A stretch of DNA of 64,000 nucleotides. Source: Flavobacterium sediminilitoris (GTDB lineage Bacteria; Bacteroidota; Bacteroidia; Flavobacteriales; Flavobacteriaceae). The stretch covers positions 2,852,001 through 2,916,000 of the forward strand of contig NZ_CP090145.1 in NCBI RefSeq assembly GCF_023008245.1, written 5' to 3'. The notes under the pieces are model-generated. The model was not told the origin of the DNA and searched no databases. It saw only the letters and a list, made by a program, of their open reading frames with translations. Positions 49,596-58,663 of the stretch are shown in pieces. The translations under genes were made by a program, and so were the position numbers. Position 1 is the first letter of the stretch. Every line of letters begins with the position of its first letter.

Positions 49596-50060
49596 TTATT
49601 TTAAAGAGTCGGTTATGTTTTGAATATCTATATATGAATATTCACCTAAAATGTATTTGTATTGTCCATTTTTATTAATGATTAAAACACCGTAACAATT
49701 TCCTTTTTTGTCAAAGAAGTTTTTTAAGAAATAAAAACCTATATCATCATAATGTGTTTTGTTATCAAGTATTTTTTTCGCGGCTAATTTATCAGCATAT
49801 ACAAAAATGTTTCGATGGTTTTCTGGATTTACTTTAGTGTATACTTTATTTGTTAACCAAGTATAACTCTTTTCTAATTCACCATAATTTTCATAAGAAC
49901 AATAATCTTTAGGAAAACGATAGTTGATAATAATATATTCTTCTTCTGTCCAGTTGTAAGCGTCTTTTATAGCTGTTATTTGGTTTTGTGGAATTGTTTT
50001 TTCCTGTGCAAAGGTAAACTGTACAGTAATAAAAAAGAAAAGGATTAGATTTTTCAGCAT
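49596..50060 (-). CDS. Exported protein of unknown function (154 aa)
   Basis: Signal peptide MLKNLILFFFITVQFTFAQE, no lipobox. The mature chain contains INYRFPKDYCSYENYGELEK, GFYFLKNFFDKKGNCYGVLI and INKNGQYKYILGEYSY. Two cysteines are present. It is beta/alpha in pattern and might be a thioredoxin-like fold without the active CXXC, as often seen near redox genes; no proof. It stands 5 bp after ddl and 7 bp before coaD in one operon. Confidence 0.5.
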   Translation of the reverse strand: MLKNLILFFFITVQFTFAQEKTIPQNQITAIKDAYNWTEEEYIIINYRFPKDYCSYENYGELEKSYTWLTNKVYTKVNPENHRNIFVYADKLAAKKILDNKTHYDDIGFYFLKNFFDKKGNCYGVLIINKNGQYKYILGEYSYIDIQNITDSLK

Positions 50061-50065
50061 TTTAA

Positions 50066-51037
50066 TTAATTTTTTAAGGCTTCTTCAATAGCATTTTCAA
50101 AAAGTTGGGCTAATGAAATTCCAGCTTCATTAGCTTGTTGAGGTAAAATACTTTCATTAGTTAGTCCAGGAACAGTATTCATTTCTAGCATGTGAGGTTC
50201 ATTGTTAACAATGATAAATTCACTACGAGAAAAGCCTTTCATTTTTAGAACTTCATACGCTTTTTTTGCAACAGTTTCTATTTTATGTTTCAATTCGTCA
50301 GAAATTCTTGCAGGAGTAATTTCTTGTGATTGCCCTAAATATTTGGCTTCATAATCAAAGAAATCGTTGTCAGATACAATTTCGGTTATAGGTAATACTT
50401 TGGTCTCTCCTTTGTACTTGATAACACCTACAGAAACTTCAGTACCATCTAAAAAACTTTCTATAATAATTTCATTATCTTCTTTGTAGGCTATTTCAAT
50501 TGCAGGTAAAAATTCTTCAATTGTTTTTACTTTTGAAATTCCAAAACTTGATCCTGATTTATTTGGTTTAATAAAGCAAGGTAATCCAATGGTTTTTAAA
50601 ATTTCATCAACATTTATTTCATCACCTAAATTTAAATAATGCGAAGTAGCTGTTTTTATTCCGTATGGTTTTAAAACAGATAATAAATCACGTTTGTTAA
50701 AGGTTAGAGCTGCTTGATAATAATCGCAAGATGTATGAGGCATTTTTAATAACTCAAAATAGGCTTGCATTAATCCATCTTCACCTGGTGTACCATGAAT
50801 CGCATTAAAAACCACATCAAAAAATATTTTTTCACCATTAATTGTAGTAGTAAAGTCGTTTTTATCAATAGGATATTCAATATTTTCTTTTACACAAACC
50901 CATTTTTCTTTTAAGATATGTATTGGGAATGCATTATATTTTTCTTTGTTCAAATTATTATATACAACACCACCGCTTGTTAATGAGATTTTATATTCGC
51001 TTGAATAGCCACCCATTATAATTGCAACGTTTTTCAT
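50066..51037 (-). CDS. ddl: D-alanine--D-alanine ligase (323 aa)
   Basis: It joins two D-Ala for peptidoglycan. ATG 51037 (MKNVAIIMGGYSSEYKISL) fits the family start; the ATG at 51064 would add 9 residues. Motifs: VVFNAIHGTPGEDGLMQAYF, SCDYYQAALTFNKRDLLSVL, CFIKPNKSGSSFGISKVKTI (ATP-grasp), DGTEVSVGVIKYKGETKVLP, FSRSEFIIVNNEPHMLEMNT with VPGLTNESILPQ. It is divergent from the PASTA gene, likely sharing a regulatory region, and leads the ddl-unknown-coaD-lipoprotein operon. Confidence 0.95.
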   Translation of the reverse strand: MKNVAIIMGGYSSEYKISLTSGGVVYNNLNKEKYNAFPIHILKEKWVCVKENIEYPIDKNDFTTTINGEKIFFDVVFNAIHGTPGEDGLMQAYFELLKMPHTSCDYYQAALTFNKRDLLSVLKPYGIKTATSHYLNLGDEINVDEILKTIGLPCFIKPNKSGSSFGISKVKTIEEFLPAIEIAYKEDNEIIIESFLDGTEVSVGVIKYKGETKVLPITEIVSDNDFFDYEAKYLGQSQEITPARISDELKHKIETVAKKAYEVLKMKGFSRSEFIIVNNEPHMLEMNTVPGLTNESILPQQANEAGISLAQLFENAIEEALKN

Positions 51038-51133
51038 TCTTATAATTTTTAATCGTATGACCACAAAATTACATTATTTATTCAAACTAAAAATCTTTTC
51101 GATTTCTTATATTTGCTGAAATAACTATAAATT

Positions 51134-51739
51134 ATGAGTGTTATACATTTTTTAAAGAGCAAATCGTTTTTTATACAATTAGCTATAGCTTTTACTATAG
51201 TAATTGTATTAGGTTTTTTATTAATACAATTTTTAGATTTTAAAACGAATCATGGTGAAGAGATTACAGTTCCAGATTTGTCTAAGATGCAAATTACAAT
51301 TGCAGATGAAAAATTAAAAGAATTAGGGCTAGAATTATTGCTTTTAGATACAGTAGATTATAGAAAAGATATGCCTCCTTATTCCGTAGTGGAACAAGAT
51401 CCTAGAGCGGCAACAACAGTTAAAAATGGAAGAAAAATATATGTTAAAATAAATTCTGGAGGTTTTACAGAAGTTATATTGCCTCCATTTAAAGATAAAA
51501 CATATCGTCAAATTAGTGCTAATTTGAAGTCATTAGGATTAAAAGAAGGAAGAGTTACGTATCGAAATTATATTGCAAAAGATGTTGTTTTGAGTATTTC
51601 TTCTGGAGGAAAAAATCTTAATGCAGGAGATAAGATAAAGAAGAATTCTACGGTTAATTTTGTTTTAGGAGATGGAAAAGATGTTTTTGATGGAACAAAT
51701 TTAGGAGAAATGCCATCTATAGAAAACGATTCAATATAA
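51134..51739 (+). CDS. PASTA-domain membrane-anchored protein (201 aa)
   Basis: One N-terminal membrane segment (LAIAFTIVIVLGFLLIQFLD) followed by two to three PASTA repeats (EEITVPDLSKMQITIADEKL with EQDPRAATTVKNGRKIYVKI; then VILPPFKDKTYRQISANLKS). PASTA domains bind peptidoglycan or lipid II. It is paired with rluD (9 bp apart) and divergent from ddl, which fits a link to cell-wall growth. In Flavobacteria this trio is conserved as far as I recall. Confidence 0.85.
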   Translation: MSVIHFLKSKSFFIQLAIAFTIVIVLGFLLIQFLDFKTNHGEEITVPDLSKMQITIADEKLKELGLELLLLDTVDYRKDMPPYSVVEQDPRAATTVKNGRKIYVKINSGGFTEVILPPFKDKTYRQISANLKSLGLKEGRVTYRNYIAKDVVLSISSGGKNLNAGDKIKKNSTVNFVLGDGKDVFDGTNLGEMPSIENDSI

Positions 51740-51748
51740 TAAAAGATT

Positions 51749-52783
51749 ATGAGTGATAAAAATGTAGAGGAAATTGATGACGATTTGCATGAGCATTATC
51801 GTTTTGAGGTGTCAAAAGGACAACAAGCTTTGCGTATTGATAAATTTTTAATGAATTTAATTGAAAATTCAACACGAAGTAAAATTCAGAAAGCAGCCGA
51901 TTCGGGAAATATTTTTGTAAATGATAATGTTGTAAAATCAAATTATAAGGTAAAGCCAGATGATGTAGTGACTGTAATGTTAGAACATCCACCTTATGAA
52001 CATTTATTAGTAGGTGAAAATATACCTTTAGATATTATTTATGAAGACGACCAACTCATTGTAGTAAATAAACCAGCAGGAATGGTAGTTCATCCAGGTC
52101 ATGGTAATTATTCTGGAACTTTAGTAAATGCATTAGCTTATCATTTTGATAATTTACCAATGAATAGTTCTGAGCGTCCTGGTTTAGTTCATAGAATTGA
52201 CAAAGATACTTCAGGGTTGTTAGTAGTTGCTAAAACTGAGCTTGCAATGGATTATTTATCGAAACAGTTTGCTGCTAAAACATCAGAAAGAGAATATGTA
52301 GGAATTGTTTGGGGAGATATTAAGGAAGAAGAAGGGACTATAGAAGGAAATATTGATAGACATCCAACAAATAGAATGCAAATGACGGTTTATCCTGATG
52401 GAGAACAAGGAAAACCAGCAGTTACGCATTATAAAGTTTTAGAACGTTTAGGGTATGTTACGGTTGTTTCTTGTAAGTTAGAAACAGGTAGAACACATCA
52501 AATAAGAGTGCATATGAAATATATTGGCCATACTTTGTTTAATGATGAGCGTTATGGCGGTAATTTAATTTTAAAAGGAACAACTTTTACAAAATATAAG
52601 CAGTTTGTGGATAATTGTTTTAAAGTGTTACCTAGGCAGGCATTACATGCTAAGACATTAGGGTTTGAGCATCCTGTAACTAAAGAGTTTATGCGTTTTG
52701 ATACCGAAGTTCCTACTGATATGCAAGAATGTATAGAAAAATGGAGAGTGTATTCTAAAGCACAAACTTTTACTGAGGAATAA
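51749..52783 (+). CDS. rluD: RluA-family rRNA pseudouridine synthase (344 aa)
   Basis: An S4 domain (about 25-80; QALRIDKFLMNLIENSTRSK) precedes the catalytic domain. Motifs: VVNKPAGMVVHPGHGNYSGT, GLVHRIDKDTSGLLVVAKTE with the catalytic Asp in H-R-L/I-D, and ETGRTHQIRVHMKYIGHTLF. The length and S4 domain match RluD (23S rRNA pseudouridines 1911/1915/1917), although other RluA family members cannot be excluded. It follows the PASTA gene by 9 bp. Confidence 0.9.
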   Translation: MSDKNVEEIDDDLHEHYRFEVSKGQQALRIDKFLMNLIENSTRSKIQKAADSGNIFVNDNVVKSNYKVKPDDVVTVMLEHPPYEHLLVGENIPLDIIYEDDQLIVVNKPAGMVVHPGHGNYSGTLVNALAYHFDNLPMNSSERPGLVHRIDKDTSGLLVVAKTELAMDYLSKQFAAKTSEREYVGIVWGDIKEEEGTIEGNIDRHPTNRMQMTVYPDGEQGKPAVTHYKVLERLGYVTVVSCKLETGRTHQIRVHMKYIGHTLFNDERYGGNLILKGTTFTKYKQFVDNCFKVLPRQALHAKTLGFEHPVTKEFMRFDTEVPTDMQECIEKWRVYSKAQTFTEE

Positions 52784-52793
52784 TATAAAAGAC

Positions 52794-52836
52794 AAAAAAC
52801 ATCGATTATAAAACGTTTTATAATCGATGTTTTTTT
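52794..52836. terminator. Strong convergent terminator between rluD and the S41 peptidase
   Basis: About 20 bp of stem (AAAAAACATCGATTATAAAA / TTTTATAATCGATGTTTTTT) with a minimal loop and T runs, 10 bp past the rluD stop and 20 bp from the peptidase stop on the other strand. Confidence 0.85.
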
Positions 52837-52856
52837 GTGTCATATTTGAAACACAA

Positions 52857-54338
52857 TTATTTTTTGTTTATGATTTTTAATGTTTCCATTATTTCAGGGT
52901 CTTCTTCTTTTATAAAATAATTGTATCGCGTTTTTTCAGATAGTGTAACATTAGGAGTGATTTTTTTTTCAGGAACTTTTTTGTAAACTTCGTCTGAAAG
53001 CGATAAAACAAGTATAGGAATTGTCATTGTTAAATTTGAAGTAGGTAATTTATATTCAAGAGAGTAACCTGCTGTTATTTCATGATGAGAACCGCCTATT
53101 TGTTCTCCAATAATTTCACCTCTTTGATTTAATTTAAATTGAGAAGAAAAGTAAGCTGAAGCAGATATTGTATTTCCACCTATTAACAAATAAACGTTTC
53201 CTTTAAAAGCATTTTCTTTAGGGTTTATAGTTTTATTATCAATATACTTTATGATGTATTGATCTCCAATTTTTTCTGCTCCTTGTTTTATATATTCAAT
53301 AAAGCCAGGTAATGTATTGTTTTCATCTATTACTACTTCACTAGCTGCTATAATATGCTCAGTATGTGGGAAATTAAAATGATTAATTTTACCTATTACG
53401 TTATCAATAAATGGAGATTTAGCAATATAAGAATATAATAAAGCAGGTATTTCTATGTTTCCGCCAGAATTGAATCTTAAATCTATAATTAAATTTTCCG
53501 TTTTTTTATGTTTTATATCATTAAAGGTTGAATCTAAAAGTTTATTAAATTCAAGATAAGAGTTTTCTGTTTCACTTTCTATCCAGTTAAACGAATTGAA
53601 TTGTAGATAATATGTATTTGAATCTGTAAAATAATTAGTGTTGATTTGATTTCTTAGTTCTTTTCTATGTAAAGGATAAATTCTCTCATTATTCATAACA
53701 TTTAAGTAATCTTCAATTTTAATTCCATCAATTGTTGTTTTTAAAATTTGTGAATCATTCAATGATTTTCTATAAGTAATTTTAAATTGATTTGGGTTTC
53801 CAATTCGTAATAAATAGACTAAAGAAAATTGGCTTTCAAACATTTTGTAATCGTATGTTTCGTGTTCACCTTCTCTCATTAATTTTTTATATAAATCTGA
53901 AATGTTAACATCATTAATGCTTTCTATAATACTACCATATGGTATGCTTGTTTTTTTAGAATTGACAATTAGTTTCTTATTTATTACTTTTATAGGAATA
54001 GGAAAAACAGTATTGTTCTTTAAAAATGGCATCATTACATCTTCAGGAATATTGAATGCTGCATGTTCATCAAATTTTGAATTGATTTTAGAATCAAAAA
54101 TGAAATTAAAAAAATCTATAATGGTTAATGAGTCTTTTTTTAATTCTGATGCTTTAACTTCAAAGAAGTTGTTTAAATTTATTTTATCTTCTTTAGTTAA
54201 TTTAGTAGATAGTTGTAATGTTATATCTCTAATTATTTCTAAATCTTTTTTTAGATCTTTTGTAGCTTTCTTTTCTTGTGAAAAACTAAAGTTGAAGTAG
54301 TTTACTGAAATTAATAGATATAGGATTGTTTTTTTCAT
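52857..54338 (-). CDS. S41-family periplasmic peptidase (493 aa)
   Basis: Signal peptide MKKTILYLLISVNYFNFSFS from ATG 54338; an in-frame ATG at 54368 would add 10 residues. It has a PDZ-less arrangement: the S41 core at about 250-460 with YYLQFNSFNWIESETENSYL, NLIIDLRFNSGGNIEIPALL and VYLLIGGNTISASAYFSSQF, where the Ser of ISAS is the nucleophile and a Lys or Glu further on completes the site. GGSHHEITAGYSLEYKLPTS is typical of the C-terminal processing protease-like fold. The substrate is not known; it stands alone. Confidence 0.8.
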   Translation of the reverse strand: MKKTILYLLISVNYFNFSFSQEKKATKDLKKDLEIIRDITLQLSTKLTKEDKINLNNFFEVKASELKKDSLTIIDFFNFIFDSKINSKFDEHAAFNIPEDVMMPFLKNNTVFPIPIKVINKKLIVNSKKTSIPYGSIIESINDVNISDLYKKLMREGEHETYDYKMFESQFSLVYLLRIGNPNQFKITYRKSLNDSQILKTTIDGIKIEDYLNVMNNERIYPLHRKELRNQINTNYFTDSNTYYLQFNSFNWIESETENSYLEFNKLLDSTFNDIKHKKTENLIIDLRFNSGGNIEIPALLYSYIAKSPFIDNVIGKINHFNFPHTEHIIAASEVVIDENNTLPGFIEYIKQGAEKIGDQYIIKYIDNKTINPKENAFKGNVYLLIGGNTISASAYFSSQFKLNQRGEIIGEQIGGSHHEITAGYSLEYKLPTSNLTMTIPILVLSLSDEVYKKVPEKKITPNVTLSEKTRYNYFIKEEDPEIMETLKIINKK

Positions 54339-54448
54339 GATAAAAAATTTAAGGTTATTCTTTATCAAGAATTAGGCCATTGTTTAAAATCATATTGATT
54401 TTTTCAAATGAGAATTGATATTAATCTCTTTTTTTAGAATTACTTAGG

Positions 54449-54667
54449 CTAGAATGTACCTTTTAGAAATTTATGAAATTTTTTTGAGTAGTAAAGTAAA
54501 CTATCTTTCATAATTAGATAAATAAAATTTAAATAGCTTTTCAATTTATTTTGATATAATAATTCGATTGCTTTATTCTTATCTATTTTGAAAGAATATG
54601 AGAAAGTAATTAGTAGGATTTTATTAACAGGTATTCTTTGTAAAGTGATTTGATTTATAGTTCTATT
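54449..54667 (-). pseudogene. Open frame without a start codon downstream of the envelope operon (72 codons)
   Basis: Read on the minus strand: NRTINQITLQRIPVNKILLI, TFSYSFKIDKNKAIELLYQN, KLKSYLNFIYLIMKDSLLYY, SKKFHKFLKGTF and a TAG at 54449-54451. Codon use looks real, but there is no ATG, GTG or TTG in the first 50 codons. It lies at the 3' end of the operon, overlapping the sulfatase-like gene's stop, and looks like the C-terminal end of a lost glycosyltransferase-like gene (inference). The rest of the gap up to 54662 shows nothing else. Confidence 0.4.
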
Positions 54668-56108
54668 CTAAAGCTTTATATACTTTACTATCATCATTTT
54701 TATCATATTCAGCATAACTATCGTCTTTTTGATAGTTATTAATTAAATTTTTATTTTCGCTTAAATATGAGAATAGTGTACGAAATAGATTTACAGAGGT
54801 CTTAAGTTTTTTGTCATATAGAGTATGAGATTTTTCGAAACTATTCCATTTAATAGCTAATTTTGCTCCAAAAATAGAATTTAACAATATTTTATTTTCT
54901 GTTTTTTTAATAGATTCTAATGTGTAATTAAATCCTACAAATCCACCATGATCGGCAGCTATTATTATAATTGCTTCGGAATCATTATTATTTATAAATG
55001 TAATAGTTTCTTTCAACCATTGATTTGCGGATTTAATTTTTTCTTTATATTTTTCTCTTTCTTTTTCTTTCCCTAAACTTCCGTTTTTATGAACAGCTAT
55101 ATGACTCGGTGTAAAGCTTTCTATGAAGTAGAAGTTTGAAGTTTCTTTATTTTTTAAAATTTGATTCTTTAATTCAGGAAAAATTTCTTTATAAATTCCC
55201 CATCCATCTCTTATATACGGAACTTCATTATAATTAAAATTGCAATAGTCAAATTCTATTTTTGGTCTATTTGATAAAAGATAAGGCCTTTCTGTTATAA
55301 ATAAGGTTTTATAATTATTCTGTTTAAATATGTTTAAAGTAGGATTATTTCCTAATATATAATCTCTTGCATTCTTAAATCCTGTTTTCTCTTTTGAGTA
55401 ATGATGTTTCATCATGAAAGAAGAAGAATTAGATTTTAGAGTAGTACTATAATTGCTTCTAAATTTTTCATAGTGTGTGAAATTATTTACAGATAACCAA
55501 GAATCAAATTCTGAATTGTCTATATCATAGATTTGATTTCTTAAATTGTATTGATTTGTATATCCATCCATTTGTATATAATAAATGTTAGGTCTCTTTT
55601 TAAATTGACATTTTTCAATTTCATCTGGTTGGATAGTCCAGTTATTATTGTTATTAAAAAGTTCAGAAAAGATTATTCCTATCTTAAATAAAGGGATTAA
55701 TGACATGATTGAGACAATAACAAGCATGATTTTATAATTATTTATTTTATACGAAATAAGAACTATTAATCCAAATAAAATTAGAAATATCTTATAAAAG
55801 GTATGATGAAAGTTGATGTTCTGTCCAATATAAAATGTAAAGGATGAAGATAATATAATGAATAAAATTTGTCTTCTTTTATTTCTAAACCTTGTTTTAA
55901 TTATTATTTTATCAATAAAGAAGCAAAGTATTGATGGAATTAAAATATAGTATCCAATGAAAAACAAAAGTTGAGAAATGGAATTTGCATTTTCAAAATT
56001 ATTTGAATAATAAAACAAGAAAGCATAAAGACCAATAATTATCCCTCCAAAAAGAGGATATTCTTTCTTATTTTGTATAAAATCACTAAATTTAGATTTC
56101 AAACTCAT
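54663..56108 (-). CDS. LTA-synthase/sulfatase-like membrane phosphotransferase (481 aa)
   Basis: Five N-terminal membrane segments (about 20-155) precede an alkaline-phosphatase-superfamily domain. Landmarks: NIYYIQMDGYTNQYNLRNQI with the first metal Asp, RSNYSTTLKSNSSSFMMKHH with the nucleophile Thr/Ser, and EAIIIIAADHGGFVGFNYTL with the Asp-His metal pair near the end. This is the form of phosphoglycerol/phosphoethanolamine transferases and membrane sulfatases. It is the third gene of an operon with a NoeA-like methyltransferase (16-bp overlap), so it may add a group to a surface glycan or lipid (inference). Confidence 0.75.
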   Translation of the reverse strand: MSLKSKFSDFIQNKKEYPLFGGIIIGLYAFLFYYSNNFENANSISQLLFFIGYYILIPSILCFFIDKIIIKTRFRNKRRQILFIILSSSFTFYIGQNINFHHTFYKIFLILFGLIVLISYKINNYKIMLVIVSIMSLIPLFKIGIIFSELFNNNNNWTIQPDEIEKCQFKKRPNIYYIQMDGYTNQYNLRNQIYDIDNSEFDSWLSVNNFTHYEKFRSNYSTTLKSNSSSFMMKHHYSKEKTGFKNARDYILGNNPTLNIFKQNNYKTLFITERPYLLSNRPKIEFDYCNFNYNEVPYIRDGWGIYKEIFPELKNQILKNKETSNFYFIESFTPSHIAVHKNGSLGKEKEREKYKEKIKSANQWLKETITFINNNDSEAIIIIAADHGGFVGFNYTLESIKKTENKILLNSIFGAKLAIKWNSFEKSHTLYDKKLKTSVNLFRTLFSYLSENKNLINNYQKDDSYAEYDKNDDSKVYKALE

Positions 56109-57489
56109 TGAAAGTAAATGTTTTACGTTTTAAAAAATATAAAATTCTATTTGATTCAGTAATCGATTCTTTTCTTATAATGTCAAAATAAATTGTATAT
56201 TCTTTTTCAAAATTAGTTTCATTATAAAAATGAAAATGTTCTTTAAAACCTCTTTTACTTTCTAAAAGAAACTTTACCCATGAATCTTCTCTTGTAGGAA
56301 ATTCAAGAAGTAATTCTGGCGCTAATTCTGCAAAAAAAGAAGCTGACATTTGAAATGGAATATTCCCAGAAAGACTAATATGATGTATTACTGCTAATGC
56401 CAAGCATCCGTCTAATTTTGTTGTTTTTATTCGTTTAATAAATGAAAAACGTTCTTGATTATTAAATCCATAGTTAGAAGAAGGGTTTAAAATATCAATA
56501 ACAAGTGGAATATTTTTTTTCTCTTTATTTTTAAGTATTTTTTTATAGTTTTGTTCAACAGCATTTGGGTCAATATCTGGGACAATTGCAAAATCCAAAT
56601 CATTTAAGAGTTCTCTAGAAAAAGTGCCATCATTCCCTCCAATATCAATAATTTTTTTACCATTTATTGATTGTAACCACTCATATGTTAAATCCTTTTT
56701 CTTTTGATAAGAAGTTTGATTATAATTAGTTTGATTATAATAATTATCCCACTCTGTATGATTCTTTTGTTTTAAGTTTTGTATAAAAATGTACAATGAA
56801 TCTATTAATTTTAATTGAGATTTTTTTGAAGTGACGCTCTTAACTTCTTTATTTGTTTTAGCATATTTTGTATCATATTTTGCTAATAAATGAATATTTG
56901 TTAAAATTGTAGGACTACAATAACTTTTTATGGGCAATAATTTTGAAAGTTTTTTTAATGAGATTCCATCAATTTCGCTAGACAATGTTTTTAGAAAATC
57001 TAATCCATAGTAATGACTTAAAACTAAAGGACCTAAAAAATGAGTGATGAATTGTTTATATGCAAGCCAAGGTTTATTTTCTTGATAGAAATCAAATGAT
57101 AAGCTATCAATGAAAATTGGTTTTCCATTGTGAAAAGTAATATTAAACGCTGATGCATCTTTTAATGTAAAATTATTTTCTAGGCAAAGTTTTTGTATTT
57201 TTAAAGTTAATAATGCAGCATGCTTATATTGTAGAAAACTCCATTCATATGGGTAACTAATAAAAGGAATTTTTTCTGCATTTATAATTATTTCTTTGTT
57301 AGATTTAGAAATTTCTGAATGAGGGATTAAGTATTTTTTTTTAAATAATTCAGTATAAAACCCTTTATCAGTAAGCTTATTATATTGCTCAAAATAAATA
57401 GGATGTATGACTCTTTTAATTAAATCTTCATCAAGAAAAACATATCCAGAAGGATCTCTAAAAGAAGAAGTTATTCTTTTTGAATTCAT
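56092..57489 (-). CDS. NoeA-like SAM-dependent methyltransferase (465 aa)
   Basis: The N-terminal 250 residues (LKDASAFNITFHNGKPIFID, SLSFDFYQENKPWLAYKQFI, THFLGPLVLSHYYGLDF) have the pattern of NoeA-like proteins; the C-terminal part is a methyltransferase fold (GKKIIDIGGNDGTFSRELLN with the SAM glycines; then ALAVIHHISLSGNIPFQMSA). NoeA-type enzymes modify surface glycans or lipo-oligosaccharides. It overlaps the small membrane-protein gene by 4 bp and the LTA-synthase-like gene by 17 bp, so the three genes are one transcript. Confidence 0.75.
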   Translation of the reverse strand: MNSKRITSSFRDPSGYVFLDEDLIKRVIHPIYFEQYNKLTDKGFYTELFKKKYLIPHSEISKSNKEIIINAEKIPFISYPYEWSFLQYKHAALLTLKIQKLCLENNFTLKDASAFNITFHNGKPIFIDSLSFDFYQENKPWLAYKQFITHFLGPLVLSHYYGLDFLKTLSSEIDGISLKKLSKLLPIKSYCSPTILTNIHLLAKYDTKYAKTNKEVKSVTSKKSQLKLIDSLYIFIQNLKQKNHTEWDNYYNQTNYNQTSYQKKKDLTYEWLQSINGKKIIDIGGNDGTFSRELLNDLDFAIVPDIDPNAVEQNYKKILKNKEKKNIPLVIDILNPSSNYGFNNQERFSFIKRIKTTKLDGCLALAVIHHISLSGNIPFQMSASFFAELAPELLLEFPTREDSWVKFLLESKRGFKEHFHFYNETNFEKEYTIYFDIIRKESITESNRILYFLKRKTFTFNEFEI

Positions 57490-57674
57490 TTGTTATCTTC
57501 TGTTTCATCCATAAAATCATCATTTCCATGATTTTTAACTCCAAAAAATGATTTTATTTTTGTTATTAAAGTTTTATAAAAAAGAGTAATACCAGCTATT
57601 GCACCAACAATAAATTGAACAATTAAAGCACCAGTTCCTGGGTCAAAGTATAAAGAAAACATTTTTTTTTTCAA
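57486..57674 (-). CDS. Small membrane protein with FDPGTGALIVQ motif (62 aa)
   Basis: MKKKMFSLYFDPGTGALIVQ, then FIVGAIAGITLFYKTLITKI and KSFFGVKNHGND. A single membrane helix follows a conserved-looking FDPGTG motif. Small proteins with this motif are common beside surface-polysaccharide and envelope-modification genes. It leads the operon; its stop overlaps the methyltransferase ATG by 4 bp. Confidence 0.7.
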   Translation of the reverse strand: MKKKMFSLYFDPGTGALIVQFIVGAIAGITLFYKTLITKIKSFFGVKNHGNDDFMDETEDNK

Positions 57675-57746
57675 ATTTAGTTAATTTATTTGATTTTATA
57701 TACTATAAACGTATTATGATGATTTCGTTTACTCTTTTTAAAATCT

Positions 57747-58202
57747 TCATTCTAAATAGTCTAACAAAAATCCATATTCTTCTTTTGATAAATTAAAATT
57801 ATGATTGTATTCATAATCAGAATATTGGGTTAAATATTTTAAATCTGAATTGTTTATTTTGATTAAAGAATCTTCCTTTGTAATAAAATGAAACCAAAAT
57901 TCTTCGGAACATTTCTCATATTTTAATTGTAAATTTCTAAGTGCAGGTCCAGTCATGTTTCTATCTAAACTGTGACAAGCTGCACAATTGCTGTTAAATA
58001 ACTCTTTTCCTTTGATTGCATTTTCTGAGTAATTTTGTGACATAGTACCACAAATCATAGTGGATTCTGTATTTCCACAAACAAAATAATGTGAAGTGTT
58101 ATTTTTATAAATTAGATATGAAATACCAATTGTTATAGCTAGAAAAGAACTAGATAAGAATATAATTTTATTTATGAATTTTGTAATGTGTGCTATTTTC
58201 AA
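57747..58202 (-). CDS. Membrane-anchored cytochrome c (151 aa)
   Basis: An uncleaved or signal-anchor segment at about 12-30 (IIFLSSSFLAITIGISYLIY) precedes a single haem-binding motif NCAACHSLDRNMTGPALRNL (C-A-A-C-H, residues about 77-81; distal Met in the TGP..LR form). The C-terminal half is AT-coded and helical. A monohaem electron carrier facing the periplasm; partners are not in the window. Confidence 0.8.
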   Translation of the reverse strand: MKIAHITKFINKIIFLSSSFLAITIGISYLIYKNNTSHYFVCGNTESTMICGTMSQNYSENAIKGKELFNSNCAACHSLDRNMTGPALRNLQLKYEKCSEEFWFHFITKEDSLIKINNSDLKYLTQYSDYEYNHNFNLSKEEYGFLLDYLE

Positions 58203-58320
58203 TATTGTTATGTATTAATAATAGAAAATAATTTTAGACTTCTTTATATTTTAATTTTCAAGTAGGACAAACTAATTCTGAGTTCTCTTCTTGTAATTGC
58301 AATCCTGATACGTTTTCTTT

Positions 58321-58349
58321 AAAAAGGAGTAATCATTTCTAATTACTCC
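58321..58349 (-). terminator. Terminator after the relic downstream of the RclC-like gene
   Basis: 8-bp stem GGAGTAAT / ATTACTCC, followed on the minus strand by a T run (TTTTT). Confidence 0.6.
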
Positions 58350-58375
58350 AAATTTACATTTTTTAATTTTATTTT

Positions 58376-58640
58376 TCAGTATGTTTTTAGATATTCTCTA
58401 ATTCCATAACAAGCAAGTACATCTTCTTCTGTAGCTGCTACAACTTATGTATTGTCTATTTCAGTAAGCTTCTCAATATAAGTTTTAGATGCGAAAATGG
58501 TTTTGTTACGGTTTATAATTTTTACATTTTTGGTAAATCCAGATTAAAACATTCTTTCTTCAAGAATTGAATTGTTTTTATTCTTTTATAATCTTATCTA
58601 CTTTTGATTCATTTATATCAATTTTTCTAGTTGTTTTTGA
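58376..58640 (-). pseudogene. Relic of an unknown gene downstream of the RclC-like gene
   Basis: Coding-like patches in two frames: KIDINESKVDKIIKE (stop), then QFLKKECFNLDLPK, and in the next frame KNVKIINRNKTIFASKTYIE, KLTEIDNT (stop) VVAATEEDVLACYG, IREYLKTY, TGA at 58376-58378. One frameshift and at least two in-frame stops. The pattern is of a once-continuous protein of about 100 residues. I cannot name its family. Confidence 0.5.
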
Positions 58641-58663
58641 GTGAAGGATTATACAATTATTTT

